The notes beneath the pieces were generated by a model. The model ran no database searches. It had not been told where the DNA came from and was given only the letters and a program-made list of their open reading frames with translations. Below, piece after piece: positions 34,768 to 42,658 of a stretch of 64,000 bases of DNA. Source of the DNA: Chlamydia sp. (GTDB lineage Bacteria; Chlamydiota; Chlamydiia; Chlamydiales; Chlamydiaceae); contig NZ_JAFUQR010000008.1 in the NCBI RefSeq assembly GCF_017472245.1, positions 62,001 to 126,000 of the forward strand, read 5' to 3'. Both the position numbers and the translations under genes were made by a program. Position 1 is the stretch's first letter. Each line of letters begins with the position of its first letter.

Positions 34768-36245
34768 GCGATATTTCAGACTTATTTAAGACTCATTTCA
34801 CACAATACGCGTCTTACGTAATCTTAGAGCGCGCAATTCCTCATGTTTTAGATGGGCTTAAGCCTGTGCAAAGGCGTCTCCTTTGGACTTTATTCCGCAT
34901 GGATGACGGGAAAATGCATAAAGTAGCCAATATTGCTGGCCGGACGATGGCGCTACACCCTCATGGTGATGCACCTATTGTGGAAGCCCTTGTTGTTCTA
35001 GCAAACAAAGGCTTCCTTATAGAAACACAGGGAAATTTCGGGAATCCTCTCACAGGAGATCCTCATGCTGCAGCTCGTTACATAGAAGCTCGTCTGAGTC
35101 CTTTAGCGAAAGAAGTACTTTTTAATACCGATCTCATGACATTTCATGATTCTTATGATGGACGGGAACAAGAACCGGATATTCTAGCCGCGAAAATTCC
35201 CGTATTGCTTCTCCATGGAGTAGATGGTATTGCCGTAGGCATGACTACAAAAATCTTTCCTCACAACTTCTGCGAATTACTAGAAGCTCAAATTGCTATA
35301 CTCAATGACCGTTCGTTCTCTCTTCTTCCGGACTTTACCTCCGGAGGAGTCATGGATGCTTCCGATTACCAGGATGGCTTAGGATCTATCACTATCCGTG
35401 CAACCATAGACATTATCAACGATAAAACTTTACTAATTAAAGAGATCTGCCCATCAACAACGACAGAAACTCTGATTCGCTCCATTGAAAATGCTGCTAA
35501 ACGTGGGATCATCAAAATCGATTCTATTCAAGATTTCTCGACAGATCTTCCTCATATTGAAATCAAACTCCCTAAAGGAGTACATGCTAAGGACCTACTA
35601 CAACCTCTGTATGCTTATACTGAGTGTCAAGTTGTCTTAACCTCTAGACCCACGGCTATCTATCAAGGGAAACCTTGGGAAACTACCATTAGCGAGATCC
35701 TACGTTTACACACTGAGACTCTCCAAAACTATCTAAAAAAAGAACTCTTGATTTTAGAAAACTCGCTCAATCGAGAACTTTACCATAAAACGCTTGAATA
35801 TCTATTTATCAAACACAAGCTCTATGATGTTGTCCGTGCTATGCTTTCCAAACGAAAAACGGTACCCTCAACAAGTGCGATTCACAATGCAGTTCTAGAA
35901 GCTTTAGCACCTTTTCTTGGAACACTGCTTCCTCCCGATAAGCAAGCAACCACACAACTTGCTTCGTTAACCATCAAAAAAATACTTTGTTTTGATGAAA
36001 GCTCGTACGAAAAGGAACTGGCCTCCTTAGAGAAAAAGCGCGGGCTAGTACAGAAAGATTTGGATCAACTGAAAAAATATACGATTCTTTATATCAAAAA
36101 ACTTCTTGATACCTACAAGCATCTCGGAAAACGAAAGACAAAAATAGAAATATTTGAAAGCTTACCCTCTGACAAAGCGGTCACTCACAAGAAAGTTAGG
36201 GAAGCCACGACCCTTCATGAAGAAGACTCTCTAACCCTGAAGTAA
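34764..36245 (+). CDS. parC: Type IIA topoisomerase subunit A, second copy (ParC/GyrA2), short
   Basis: DNA cleavage and rejoining subunit. N-terminal catalytic core with YVILERAIPHVLDGLKPVQR, RTMALHPHGDAPI, QGNFGNPLTGDPHAAARYIE (active-site Tyr about residue 111) and the coiled-coil arm (about 320-440). It ends at 493 residues, so the C-terminal beta-pinwheel of ParC/GyrA (250-300 residues) is absent. The end is a clean stop in good coding sequence, so I read it as the natural chlamydial form, not a break. CT660. Confidence 0.92.
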   Translation: MSDISDLFKTHFTQYASYVILERAIPHVLDGLKPVQRRLLWTLFRMDDGKMHKVANIAGRTMALHPHGDAPIVEALVVLANKGFLIETQGNFGNPLTGDPHAAARYIEARLSPLAKEVLFNTDLMTFHDSYDGREQEPDILAAKIPVLLLHGVDGIAVGMTTKIFPHNFCELLEAQIAILNDRSFSLLPDFTSGGVMDASDYQDGLGSITIRATIDIINDKTLLIKEICPSTTTETLIRSIENAAKRGIIKIDSIQDFSTDLPHIEIKLPKGVHAKDLLQPLYAYTECQVVLTSRPTAIYQGKPWETTISEILRLHTETLQNYLKKELLILENSLNRELYHKTLEYLFIKHKLYDVVRAMLSKRKTVPSTSAIHNAVLEALAPFLGTLLPPDKQATTQLASLTIKKILCFDESSYEKELASLEKKRGLVQKDLDQLKKYTILYIKKLLDTYKHLGKRKTKIEIFESLPSDKAVTHKKVREATTLHEEDSLTLK

Positions 36246-36364
36246 GACAAACCTTTATATCAATAAAGATTACCTTCCTTCCGAAGAAAAAAAATCTGCA
36301 TCACGACGCATGTGTACTGCACGTCCACAAAACCGTGAAAACAGAAGACAAAAGAAGCTCACGC

Positions 36365-36610
36365 TTATCGTTCTTCCATGATTTCTAGGCTAACTTTCAC
36401 ATTGTCTCGACTTGCAACGGAGACGAGCAAGGTACGAATCGCTTTGATTGTTCGTCCTTCCTTCCCAATAATCTTACCAATGTCTCCCTTAGCAACTGTG
36501 AGTTCATAAATAATCGTATTCGTCCCCTGCACCTCTTTCAGATGCACTTCCTCTGGCTTATCAACAAGATTTTTGACAATATATGCTAAAAACTCTTTCA
36601 TGCGAAGCAA
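36365..36610 (-). CDS. khpA: KH-domain RNA-binding protein (KhpA/YlqC family)
   Basis: 81 residues, a single KH domain with the GxxG loop in KIIGKEGRTIKAIRTLL (about 44-60). KhpA-type proteins bind small RNAs and mRNAs in other bacteria. Convergent with parC; separated from rluD by about 86 bases. CT659. Confidence 0.9.
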   Translation of the reverse strand: MLRMKEFLAYIVKNLVDKPEEVHLKEVQGTNTIIYELTVAKGDIGKIIGKEGRTIKAIRTLLVSVASRDNVKVSLEIMEER

Positions 36611-36696
36611 ACCCTACACAAGCTTTTTCGAAGATGTGAAAGAAAAATAAAATAATAACTTAATATAATTTTACATTTCTTATTTAAAAAACAAAA

Positions 36697-37698
36697 CTAC
36701 CTAGTCATTTCAGACCAATCACACGAACTATCCATTACAGAAAGTCCTTCTCTAAACTCCTTTTCTATGAGGGAACTCATGTCGTCTGGAAGCTTTGTCA
36801 CTAGCTCTACTCGCTCCGCACTCTCCGGATGAGTAAAAACTAAGCTATAGGCATGTAATTGTTGTTTGTCAAGACCGTAACGAAAGTTTATGGCAGGGAG
36901 CCCATAAACGGGATCTCCGAGAATCGGAGTTCCAAGATATTTCATATGTACACGAAGCTGATGAGTTCTCCCCGTCTCTGGATATAAGGCAACTACACTC
37001 AACTGTCCATTTGAAGCTAAAACACGGCAATGTGTGATAGCTTCCTTTCCTCCCTCCGAGTTTTTAGCGACTACCATCATTTCCTTTCGTTTTACAGGAT
37101 GACGTGCTATGCGCGTATGAATCTTCTCTTGAGTAGGGGCTTTTATACAAATAGCAATATAGAGTTTCTTAATCTGTTTCTTTGCAAAGAGCTCACCATA
37201 TAGAGCCTTAGCTCGCCGTGTTTTTACTGTAATAAGAAGCCCTGAAGTGTCTTTGTCTAAGCGATGTACAATCCCTGGACGCCAAGGCTCCTCAGGGAAC
37301 TCTTGTTTTAGGCGCTCCCCGATTTCATGAAGCAAGGCATGCACTACCGTTCCTTGTAGATGTCCCGGTGCTGGATGAACCACCATATTGCGAGGTTTAT
37401 TGATAACTAAAACCATATCATCTTCATAGACCTTATCCAGAGGAATATCCTCTGGTAATAGAGAGGAGGGAGCCTCTTCTTCAATCAGATCAACCTCCAC
37501 CTCATCTCCGGGAACCAGCAAATACGAAACGCGTGTTCGCACTTGCCCATTGACACGAACGCGCCCACTCTCTATCTGTTGCTGATAAAAGGCGCGAGAA
37601 TAGGCTCCATGATACAAGACAAGGCCTTTATCTAGGCGTCCTATCAACGCCTCGTTAACAACAAAAGAAAAAAAAGTTGATGGGGCAACGATTTCCAA
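36697..37698 (-). CDS. rluD: Ribosomal large-subunit pseudouridine synthase, RluD family
   Basis: Isomerises uridines in 23S rRNA. N-terminal S4 domain (about residues 14-75, GRLDKGLVLYHGAYSRAFYQQ), then the RluA-type catalytic motif GIVHRLDKDTSGLLI with catalytic Asp (about 148), and the RTHQLRVHM motif near 248. 333 residues. The uridine targets are inferred from the family. CT658. Confidence 0.94.
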   Translation of the reverse strand: MEIVAPSTFFSFVVNEALIGRLDKGLVLYHGAYSRAFYQQQIESGRVRVNGQVRTRVSYLLVPGDEVEVDLIEEEAPSSLLPEDIPLDKVYEDDMVLVINKPRNMVVHPAPGHLQGTVVHALLHEIGERLKQEFPEEPWRPGIVHRLDKDTSGLLITVKTRRAKALYGELFAKKQIKKLYIAICIKAPTQEKIHTRIARHPVKRKEMMVVAKNSEGGKEAITHCRVLASNGQLSVVALYPETGRTHQLRVHMKYLGTPILGDPVYGLPAINFRYGLDKQQLHAYSLVFTHPESAERVELVTKLPDDMSSLIEKEFREGLSVMDSSCDWSEMTR

Positions 37699-37784
37699 GG
37701 GAGAACTCCTTAGAATACAGCTTATCTATTTGCAACCCGATTATGATATCGCTCGGAAAAGATTTTATTCAACCTCACCAATCG

Positions 37785-38105
37785 TTAAGAAATGCTAATA
37801 AAAAGATCGAAAACCCCTTCCATAATCACTTGTTTAGCCTCGCAAGCGAGTAACAAGGGATCACGATCCAGAAAAAAATGAAACCGTTGTTGCCATAGGC
37901 TTGTGACATGTCTTACCTGTAGCTGCCAGGCCTCCACAGACATAGGAAACTTCTTTACAGGCTTTGCTAAGTAAACCCTCTGCTTATAGCGAATCGGCAT
38001 CAAATATTTCTCAGCATCGAATAGGACAGTTGTGCTTTGATCACTGCTCAACCTGTCTATCTCTTCCTCACGCAGAAGAAAAGCTAAGAAGTAGAGGATT
38101 TCCAT
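37785..38105 (-). CDS. Conserved chlamydial hypothetical protein (CT657-like)
   Basis: 106 residues with no motif I recognise. The N-terminus (MEILYFLAFLL) is hydrophobic but short, and the rest is mixed with several aromatic residues. Its ATG touches the stop of the upstream gene (TGATG), so the two are co-translated and may act together. Confidence 0.75.
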   Translation of the reverse strand: MEILYFLAFLLREEEIDRLSSDQSTTVLFDAEKYLMPIRYKQRVYLAKPVKKFPMSVEAWQLQVRHVTSLWQQRFHFFLDRDPLLLACEAKQVIMEGVFDLFISIS

Positions 38106-38395
38106 CAGTCTTTGTAAACAGAACGCATTCTTTTTGAGGCACGTTGGGCTCTATCCATCTCCTTATGGACAGTTGTAAATGTAGAGATAAGTAAGGATTG
38201 CAAGAAGCGGTCGTACATTTCCTGCCCTTTCTGCTCTCCCATTTTAGCAATAAGAGCCTGACGCAACTGATCTAAAGAACGCACTGGCCCATCAAAAGTC
38301 ATGGTGGAGGGAACAGTCTCATTTCTCAATCTTCCTTCAACAGAAGGCATTTTCTGGTTCTGAACAGATCGATCCGTTACGAACTGTGTGTCCAT
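38105..38395 (-). CDS. Small hypothetical protein, possible secreted effector (CT656-like)
   Basis: 96 residues from the ATG at 38395 (MDTQFVTDRS), chosen because GGGGAG sits 8 bases upstream; a GTG 63 bases further up (38458) lacks this. The N-terminal 35 residues are polar and Ser/Thr/Asn-rich, and the rest is helical and basic at the end (RAQRASKRMRSVYKD). I recall CT656 among C. trachomatis proteins exported by a heterologous type III system; treat that as memory. One-base overlap with the next gene. Confidence 0.75.
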   Translation of the reverse strand: MDTQFVTDRSVQNQKMPSVEGRLRNETVPSTMTFDGPVRSLDQLRQALIAKMGEQKGQEMYDRFLQSLLISTFTTVHKEMDRAQRASKRMRSVYKD

Positions 38396-38501
38396 ACAAG
38401 CAACTCCCCAAGCACAAAGACTTTTTTGTATTTTACTTGAGGCAAAAGTATTTTTCACAAGAGAAAGATGCGTAATCCAGCAAAGGACGCGCCATGTGTT
38501 T

Positions 38502-38574
38502 CGGACCGAGCAGGATTCGAACCTGCGACCATCCGCTTAGAAGGCGGATGCTCTATCCACTGAGCTATCGGTCC
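38502..38574 (-). tRNA. tRNA-Arg (anticodon TCT)
   Basis: 73 bases on the minus strand. The acceptor stem GGACCGA pairs with TCGGTCC. D-arm TAGCTCAGTGGATAGAGCA, anticodon loop CTTCTAA (anticodon TCT) and T-loop TTCGAAT. Confidence 0.96.
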
Positions 38575-38782
38575 AAAAAGAAAGAGATCACTCCTTATGG
38601 TGCTGGAAATACTATACCGCAGATTTCGATTTTCTGGAAGCCCTCTTCCTTCTTCGGGATTTTGTAAGGTTTCTCATACCAATCAAACATAAATGGTGTA
38701 TAGTCAAGTTTCTGTCATCTAAAGAGCTTTCTATAACCCAGACTAAACGCGCAAAATCTACTCTAAAGAAGGATAATTTTTT

Positions 38783-39592
38783 ATGTTCCCGAATAACAAA
38801 ATGCTTCTGATAGCAGGCCCCTGTGTTATTGAAAACCATTCTGTTTTCGAAACTGCACGACGATTAAAAGAGATAGTTGCTCCTTACTCGTCTTCTGTCC
38901 ACTGGATCTTTAAAAGTAGTTATGACAAGGCTAATCGCTCGTCCATACAAAACTATCGCGGACCAGGACTAAAACTCGGCCTACAAATTCTTGCCAAAAT
39001 TAAGGAAGAGCTAGATGTGGAGATCTTAACCGATGTGCATTCTCCTGAAGAAGCTCGCGAAGCCGCTAAAGTCTGCGATATTATCCAAGTACCCGCCTTC
39101 TTATGTCGGCAGACAGATCTACTTGTTACTGCAGGAGAGACCCAAGCTATTGTCAATATTAAAAAAGGGCAATTTCTTTCTCCTTGGGAAATGCAAGGAC
39201 CGATCGATAAAGTCCTTTCCACAGGGAATAATAAAATCATTCTGACTGAAAGAGGTTATTCTTTCGGATATAATAATCTTGTTTCTGACATGCGTTCCAT
39301 CGAAGTTCTCCGCCGCTTTGGCTTTCCTGTTATCTTTGATGGCACACATTCTGTACAACTTCCGGGGGCGTTACACAGCCAAAGTGGCGGACAAACAGAA
39401 TTCATCCCAGTATTAACCCGCTCAGCAATCGCTGCTGGAGTACACGGATTATTTATCGAAACTCATCCAAACCCCACTTCCGCTCTTAGTGATGCTGCTT
39501 CTATGCTTTCTCTAAAAGACCTAGAGCGATTACTTCCTTCTTGGGCTCAGCTCTTTTCCTACATTCAAGAAATGGATACGGTTTCTGTATGA
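38783..39592 (+). CDS. kdsA: 3-deoxy-D-manno-octulosonate 8-phosphate synthase
   Basis: Condenses phosphoenolpyruvate with arabinose 5-phosphate to make KDO-8-P for lipopolysaccharide. 269 residues with AGPCVIENH (about 11-19), [46 protein letters not shown] and [16 protein letters not shown] precedes the ATG. The stop overlaps the next gene start as ATGA. CT655. Confidence 0.97.
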   Translation: MFPNNKMLLIAGPCVIENHSVFETARRLKEIVAPYSSSVHWIFKSSYDKANRSSIQNYRGPGLKLGLQILAKIKEELDVEILTDVHSPEEAREAAKVCDIIQVPAFLCRQTDLLVTAGETQAIVNIKKGQFLSPWEMQGPIDKVLSTGNNKIILTERGYSFGYNNLVSDMRSIEVLRRFGFPVIFDGTHSVQLPGALHSQSGGQTEFIPVLTRSAIAAGVHGLFIETHPNPTSALSDAASMLSLKDLERLLPSWAQLFSYIQEMDTVSV

Positions 39593-40089
39593 CAAAATTT
39601 CTTTTTCACGGAATTTGGTGCACTTTTATTTTAGTATTATGTGTTTGCGGCACAGCATTAGCTGTCGTCAAAATGGGAAATTTTACGAATCTCACTCTCG
39701 TACCCCAAGATTCCTCTCTCCCCTCGCCTCCTTTTTTAAAAATAAAGAAACTTGGTGTACGCAAGCGCATTATTTCCCCTGAAAAACAATTTTTTTACTG
39801 TGCGATAGACAAGTCTTGTATGGAGCTGCATCTCTCAAATGCAAATGTATACTGTCGAGAACTCCTATCGCATCTGACAGGGAGTCTACAAACCGAAACA
39901 GCAGAGCGTGCTATGTTTTTTCGAGGAACAGGAGGGCTCCTTAATTACAAAGATTATTCTTTGAGCGTGTATAATTGTTGTTTTTCTATTAATGACCCCG
40001 ATACGAACTCGGATACAACATCAGAAACCAATAAGGGAATTGCTGAGGGCGGAATGAAAGTTCTCTCTCTTTCCTTACTTAGGGACTAA
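39589..40089 (+). CDS. LptC-like membrane-anchored protein
   Basis: 166 residues. The ATG at 39589 overlaps the kdsA stop (ATGA), which decides the start. One N-terminal hydrophobic helix (about residues 7-25) is followed by a Cys-containing, beta-rich periplasmic part (about 50-140). The size, topology and position between kdsA and lptB match LptC in the kdsC-lptC-lptA-lptB cluster of E. coli, where LptC takes lipopolysaccharide from the LptBFG transporter. Sequence similarity is too weak for me to be certain. CT654. Confidence 0.7.
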   Translation: MTKFLFHGIWCTFILVLCVCGTALAVVKMGNFTNLTLVPQDSSLPSPPFLKIKKLGVRKRIISPEKQFFYCAIDKSCMELHLSNANVYCRELLSHLTGSLQTETAERAMFFRGTGGLLNYKDYSLSVYNCCFSINDPDTNSDTTSETNKGIAEGGMKVLSLSLLRD

Positions 40090-40096
40090 CTTTTTT

Positions 40097-40816
40097 ATGC
40101 CAGTACTATCTGTTTGTAACCTAGTCAAAAAATATAATAAAAAACCCGTTACCAACGACGTATCCTTTCAAGTCAACGCTGGAGAGATCGTTGGATTATT
40201 AGGTCCAAATGGAGCAGGGAAAACCACCGCTTTTTATCAAACTGTGGGATTAATCCGCCCCGATTCAGGGAAAATTCTCTTTAAAAATACAGATATCACC
40301 AAAAAATCTATGGACTATCGCGCCCGCCTGGGGATTGGCTATCTAGCACAAGAACCTACGATTTTTAAAGAGCTCACCGTTAAAGAAAACCTGATTTGTG
40401 TCCTTGAAATTATCTACAAAACACGTAAGGAACAAACTCATTTACTGAATGCCCTTATCGATGATCTTCAGTTGACAACCAGCTTACATAAAAAAGCAGG
40501 CTCTTTGTCCGGAGGCGAGCGGCGCCGATTAGAAATTGCTTGTGTTCTTGCTTTGAATCCCAGCGTCCTTTTATTAGATGAGCCGTTTGCTAACGTAGAT
40601 CCTCTTGTGATTCAAAATGTTAAATATCTCATCAAAATTTTAGCCAGTCGGGGCATCGGCATCTTAATTACAGATCACAATGCTAAGGAATTGCTGTCTA
40701 TTGCTGATCGATGTTACCTCATTATTGATGGGAAGATCTTTTTTGAAGGATCTTCCGCACAAATGATCGCAAATCCCATGGTACGACAGCACTATTTGGG
40801 AGACTCTTTTTCTTAA
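40097..40816 (+). CDS. lptB: Lipopolysaccharide export ATPase LptB
   Basis: Cytoplasmic ATPase of LptBFG, which extracts lipopolysaccharide from the inner membrane. 239 residues with Walker A GPNGAGKTTAF (about 36-46), YLAQEPTIFKELTVKENL (Q-loop and family-specific segment), signature LSGGERRRLE, Walker B LLLDEPFANVDPL and H-loop ITDHN. It lies 7 bases after the LptC-like gene. CT653 (yhbG). Confidence 0.96.
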   Translation: MPVLSVCNLVKKYNKKPVTNDVSFQVNAGEIVGLLGPNGAGKTTAFYQTVGLIRPDSGKILFKNTDITKKSMDYRARLGIGYLAQEPTIFKELTVKENLICVLEIIYKTRKEQTHLLNALIDDLQLTTSLHKKAGSLSGGERRRLEIACVLALNPSVLLLDEPFANVDPLVIQNVKYLIKILASRGIGILITDHNAKELLSIADRCYLIIDGKIFFEGSSAQMIANPMVRQHYLGDSFS

Positions 40817-40843
40817 AGTTAGACAAAAAACTTCTGGATAACC

Positions 40844-40881
40844 TGTTCACAGCCCGAATAAACCCAGGGCAGAACTTTTTT
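40844..40881 (+). terminator. Probable terminator after lptB
   Basis: GTTC..GCCC pairs with GGGC..GAAC (small internal loop) and is followed by TTTTTT. It lies 28 bases past the lptB stop, between convergent genes. Confidence 0.5.
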
Positions 40882-40907
40882 GTATCACAAAAGAAAAGGA
40901 GCTTGCT

Positions 40908-41087
40908 CTATCCTTGAGGATCTTCCTCAGCAAGTACCTCATTCGCTATCGCAGCTATAGTCTTCAAACCTTCAGGAAATCCTATAGCACACAATAAGTT
41001 ATGGATATATGCTCTTTCTGACTGAAGTTGATCATTAATAAATTCTAAACGGGCTAACTCTTGGTGTACCTGAGATAACCGATCCAT
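40908..41087 (-). CDS. 59-residue protein under a sigma-54 promoter (CT652.1-like)
   Basis: A small gene: ATG at 41087, TAG at 40908-40910. The protein begins MDRLSQVHQELARLEFI and ends in an acidic tail (EVLAEEDPQG). It is predicted helical with one hydrophobic patch (YIHNLLCAIGF) and no signal peptide. AAAAAAGGAG ends about 8 bases before the ATG, a strong ribosome site. A consensus sigma-54 promoter lies at 41130-41145. No function can be assigned; from memory CT652.1 was one of the first sigma-54 targets mapped in C. trachomatis. Confidence 0.85.
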   Translation of the reverse strand: MDRLSQVHQELARLEFINDQLQSERAYIHNLLCAIGFPEGLKTIAAIANEVLAEEDPQG

Positions 41088-41129
41088 ATGGCCGCTCCTT
41101 TTTTCTGGAATCGTTCACTTCTTATTAGG

Positions 41130-41145
41130 AGCAAAAACTGTGCCA
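41130..41145 (-). promoter_or_regulatory. Sigma-54 (-24/-12) promoter for the small CT652.1-like gene
   Basis: The minus strand reads TGGCAC-AGTTT-TTGCT, identical in all 16 bases to the site at 7565-7580. The predicted start is near 41119, about 32 bases before the ATG at 41087. It lies 6 bases past the recD stop codon. Confidence 0.88.
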
Positions 41146-41151
41146 GTTCCC

Positions 41152-42642
41152 TTAATAACGCCCTTTTTTCAAAATGAGTGCATCCAACGTCTCACGGTCT
41201 GCCCAAATTTCTACATGCTGTTTCGTTCTTGTGATCGCTGTATAAAGAATCGCGGAATCAAAAGCTTCGCTTCCCTTGGGAAAAATAATGATCACACGAT
41301 CATACTCACTACCCTGACTTTTGTGAACCGACATAACATAATTGTAGGAGTAATGAGGAAAATCCTCTTTTTGTAGAATCTCTCCATTCATAAAACAAAG
41401 TTTGTGTGTCAGAGGATCCAGAACTCCTGTATCTCCATTTGTTAATCCCCAAGTTTCATATCTCTCTGTAACCATAATGGGAATAGATACCTGCGGATAA
41501 TGCTCTTGCATTTCATTAAATAGTAGTTGATTCAATTGTAAAAACCCCCAAGGCCCCTGTCTCATGGGAGTCAATACACATAATGATACCCCTTCCTCAG
41601 CTGCTCGCATAAATGCAGTCGACAGTCTTCGAATTGCTTCGCGACGACTGGGTAACTGCTGAAAGGGTATCGGTTGTTTCTGAAGAACAGCATAGGCTAA
41701 CTCTTGTAATTCTTTATGCTTCGCTCGATGACAAGTAGATAAGGAGAAAGTCTGCTTAGAGAATCCTGAAACAATCTCACGAAAAGGATTTCCTACCCCA
41801 ATTCCTATCGGTGGAAGCTGATTGGCATCCCCAAAAACGACTATTCTATCTGTGAATACAGTTTCCCCTCGATACTCTCCCCGTATAGTCTTTATCAGAC
41901 CATGTAAAAGATTCATGGTCACCATAGATCCCTCATCTACTAAGAGCAAATCCGCTGGAGAGCGTCCGTTACGCGTGTCTTTCAAAAATTTATGAATAGT
42001 AACTACTTCTACAGAATCTCCAATAATCCCCTGAGAAGTTAACACGCTGTGTAAATGAGTAGACGCTTTCCCTGTGGGAGAAGCAACCACAATCTGTGCC
42101 GAAGGAATTTGAGAAAGCACCAACCGAATCATTTGTACAGCTAGAAAAGTCTTTCCTGTTCCAGGCCCTCCACAAACAAGGGAAAAACAGGAATTTAACA
42201 CATTTTTCAACACTCGATTCTGTTCTTCTGAAAGCTGAGGAATCTCCTCAAAGACAAGAGGGATGCGAGGAATTGCTTTCACCAATACCTGAAGTTTTTG
42301 AAAAACCTGCTCACGTAAAAGAAAAAGTGGCCGCAAATAAATTTTCTCATTAACAACTTCAAAAAGAGCGGTCTTCACCTCACGAGGAAGAGCCTGAAAC
42401 CATTGAAATAACTCCCGATTTGTAATCCCAGGAAGAGTAGGACTCATTGCCTCTTCATGAATGGAGAAATATGGATATCCGCAACGCAACAAGGCGGATG
42501 CTACAGCCAAAAAAGCCTCTGCTTGTGGGGGAGAATCCTTTTGAGACAAGTGTTTTTGAGCAAAAGCAATATCAAAAGGAAGAAGGACATGCTGATCTAC
42601 TAAAGATTGTAAACTATCTTGAACAAGCGAATGTACGTTCAC
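41152..42642 (-). CDS. recD: Exodeoxyribonuclease V alpha subunit RecD (short)
   Basis: SF1B 5'-3' helicase partner of RecB and RecC. 496 residues with Walker A CGGPGTGKTFLA (about 156-167), VVASPTGKASTHL, Walker B LLLVDEGSMV, VVFGDANQLPP, VMSVHKSQGSEYDRVII and LYTAITRTK. It is shorter than E. coli RecD (608), mainly at the N-terminus. It sits about 15 kb from recB and recC. CT652 is annotated recD_2; a second recD-like gene lies elsewhere in the C. trachomatis genome as I recall. Confidence 0.93.
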   Translation of the reverse strand: MNVHSLVQDSLQSLVDQHVLLPFDIAFAQKHLSQKDSPPQAEAFLAVASALLRCGYPYFSIHEEAMSPTLPGITNRELFQWFQALPREVKTALFEVVNEKIYLRPLFLLREQVFQKLQVLVKAIPRIPLVFEEIPQLSEEQNRVLKNVLNSCFSLVCGGPGTGKTFLAVQMIRLVLSQIPSAQIVVASPTGKASTHLHSVLTSQGIIGDSVEVVTIHKFLKDTRNGRSPADLLLVDEGSMVTMNLLHGLIKTIRGEYRGETVFTDRIVVFGDANQLPPIGIGVGNPFREIVSGFSKQTFSLSTCHRAKHKELQELAYAVLQKQPIPFQQLPSRREAIRRLSTAFMRAAEEGVSLCVLTPMRQGPWGFLQLNQLLFNEMQEHYPQVSIPIMVTERYETWGLTNGDTGVLDPLTHKLCFMNGEILQKEDFPHYSYNYVMSVHKSQGSEYDRVIIIFPKGSEAFDSAILYTAITRTKQHVEIWADRETLDALILKKGRY

Positions 42643-42658
42643 AGAGAAAAGAATTTTT

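Noticed and set aside
34764-36245. Possible truncation of parC
   Set aside because: The gene ends cleanly in good coding sequence and the C. trachomatis copy is, as I recall, equally short, so this is the natural form.
39645-39665. Sigma-54-like GGCAC-N-TAGC with GG-N10-GC spacing
   Set aside because: It lies inside the LptC-like coding sequence, the -12 element is not TTGC, and the flanks deviate from the two perfect sites.
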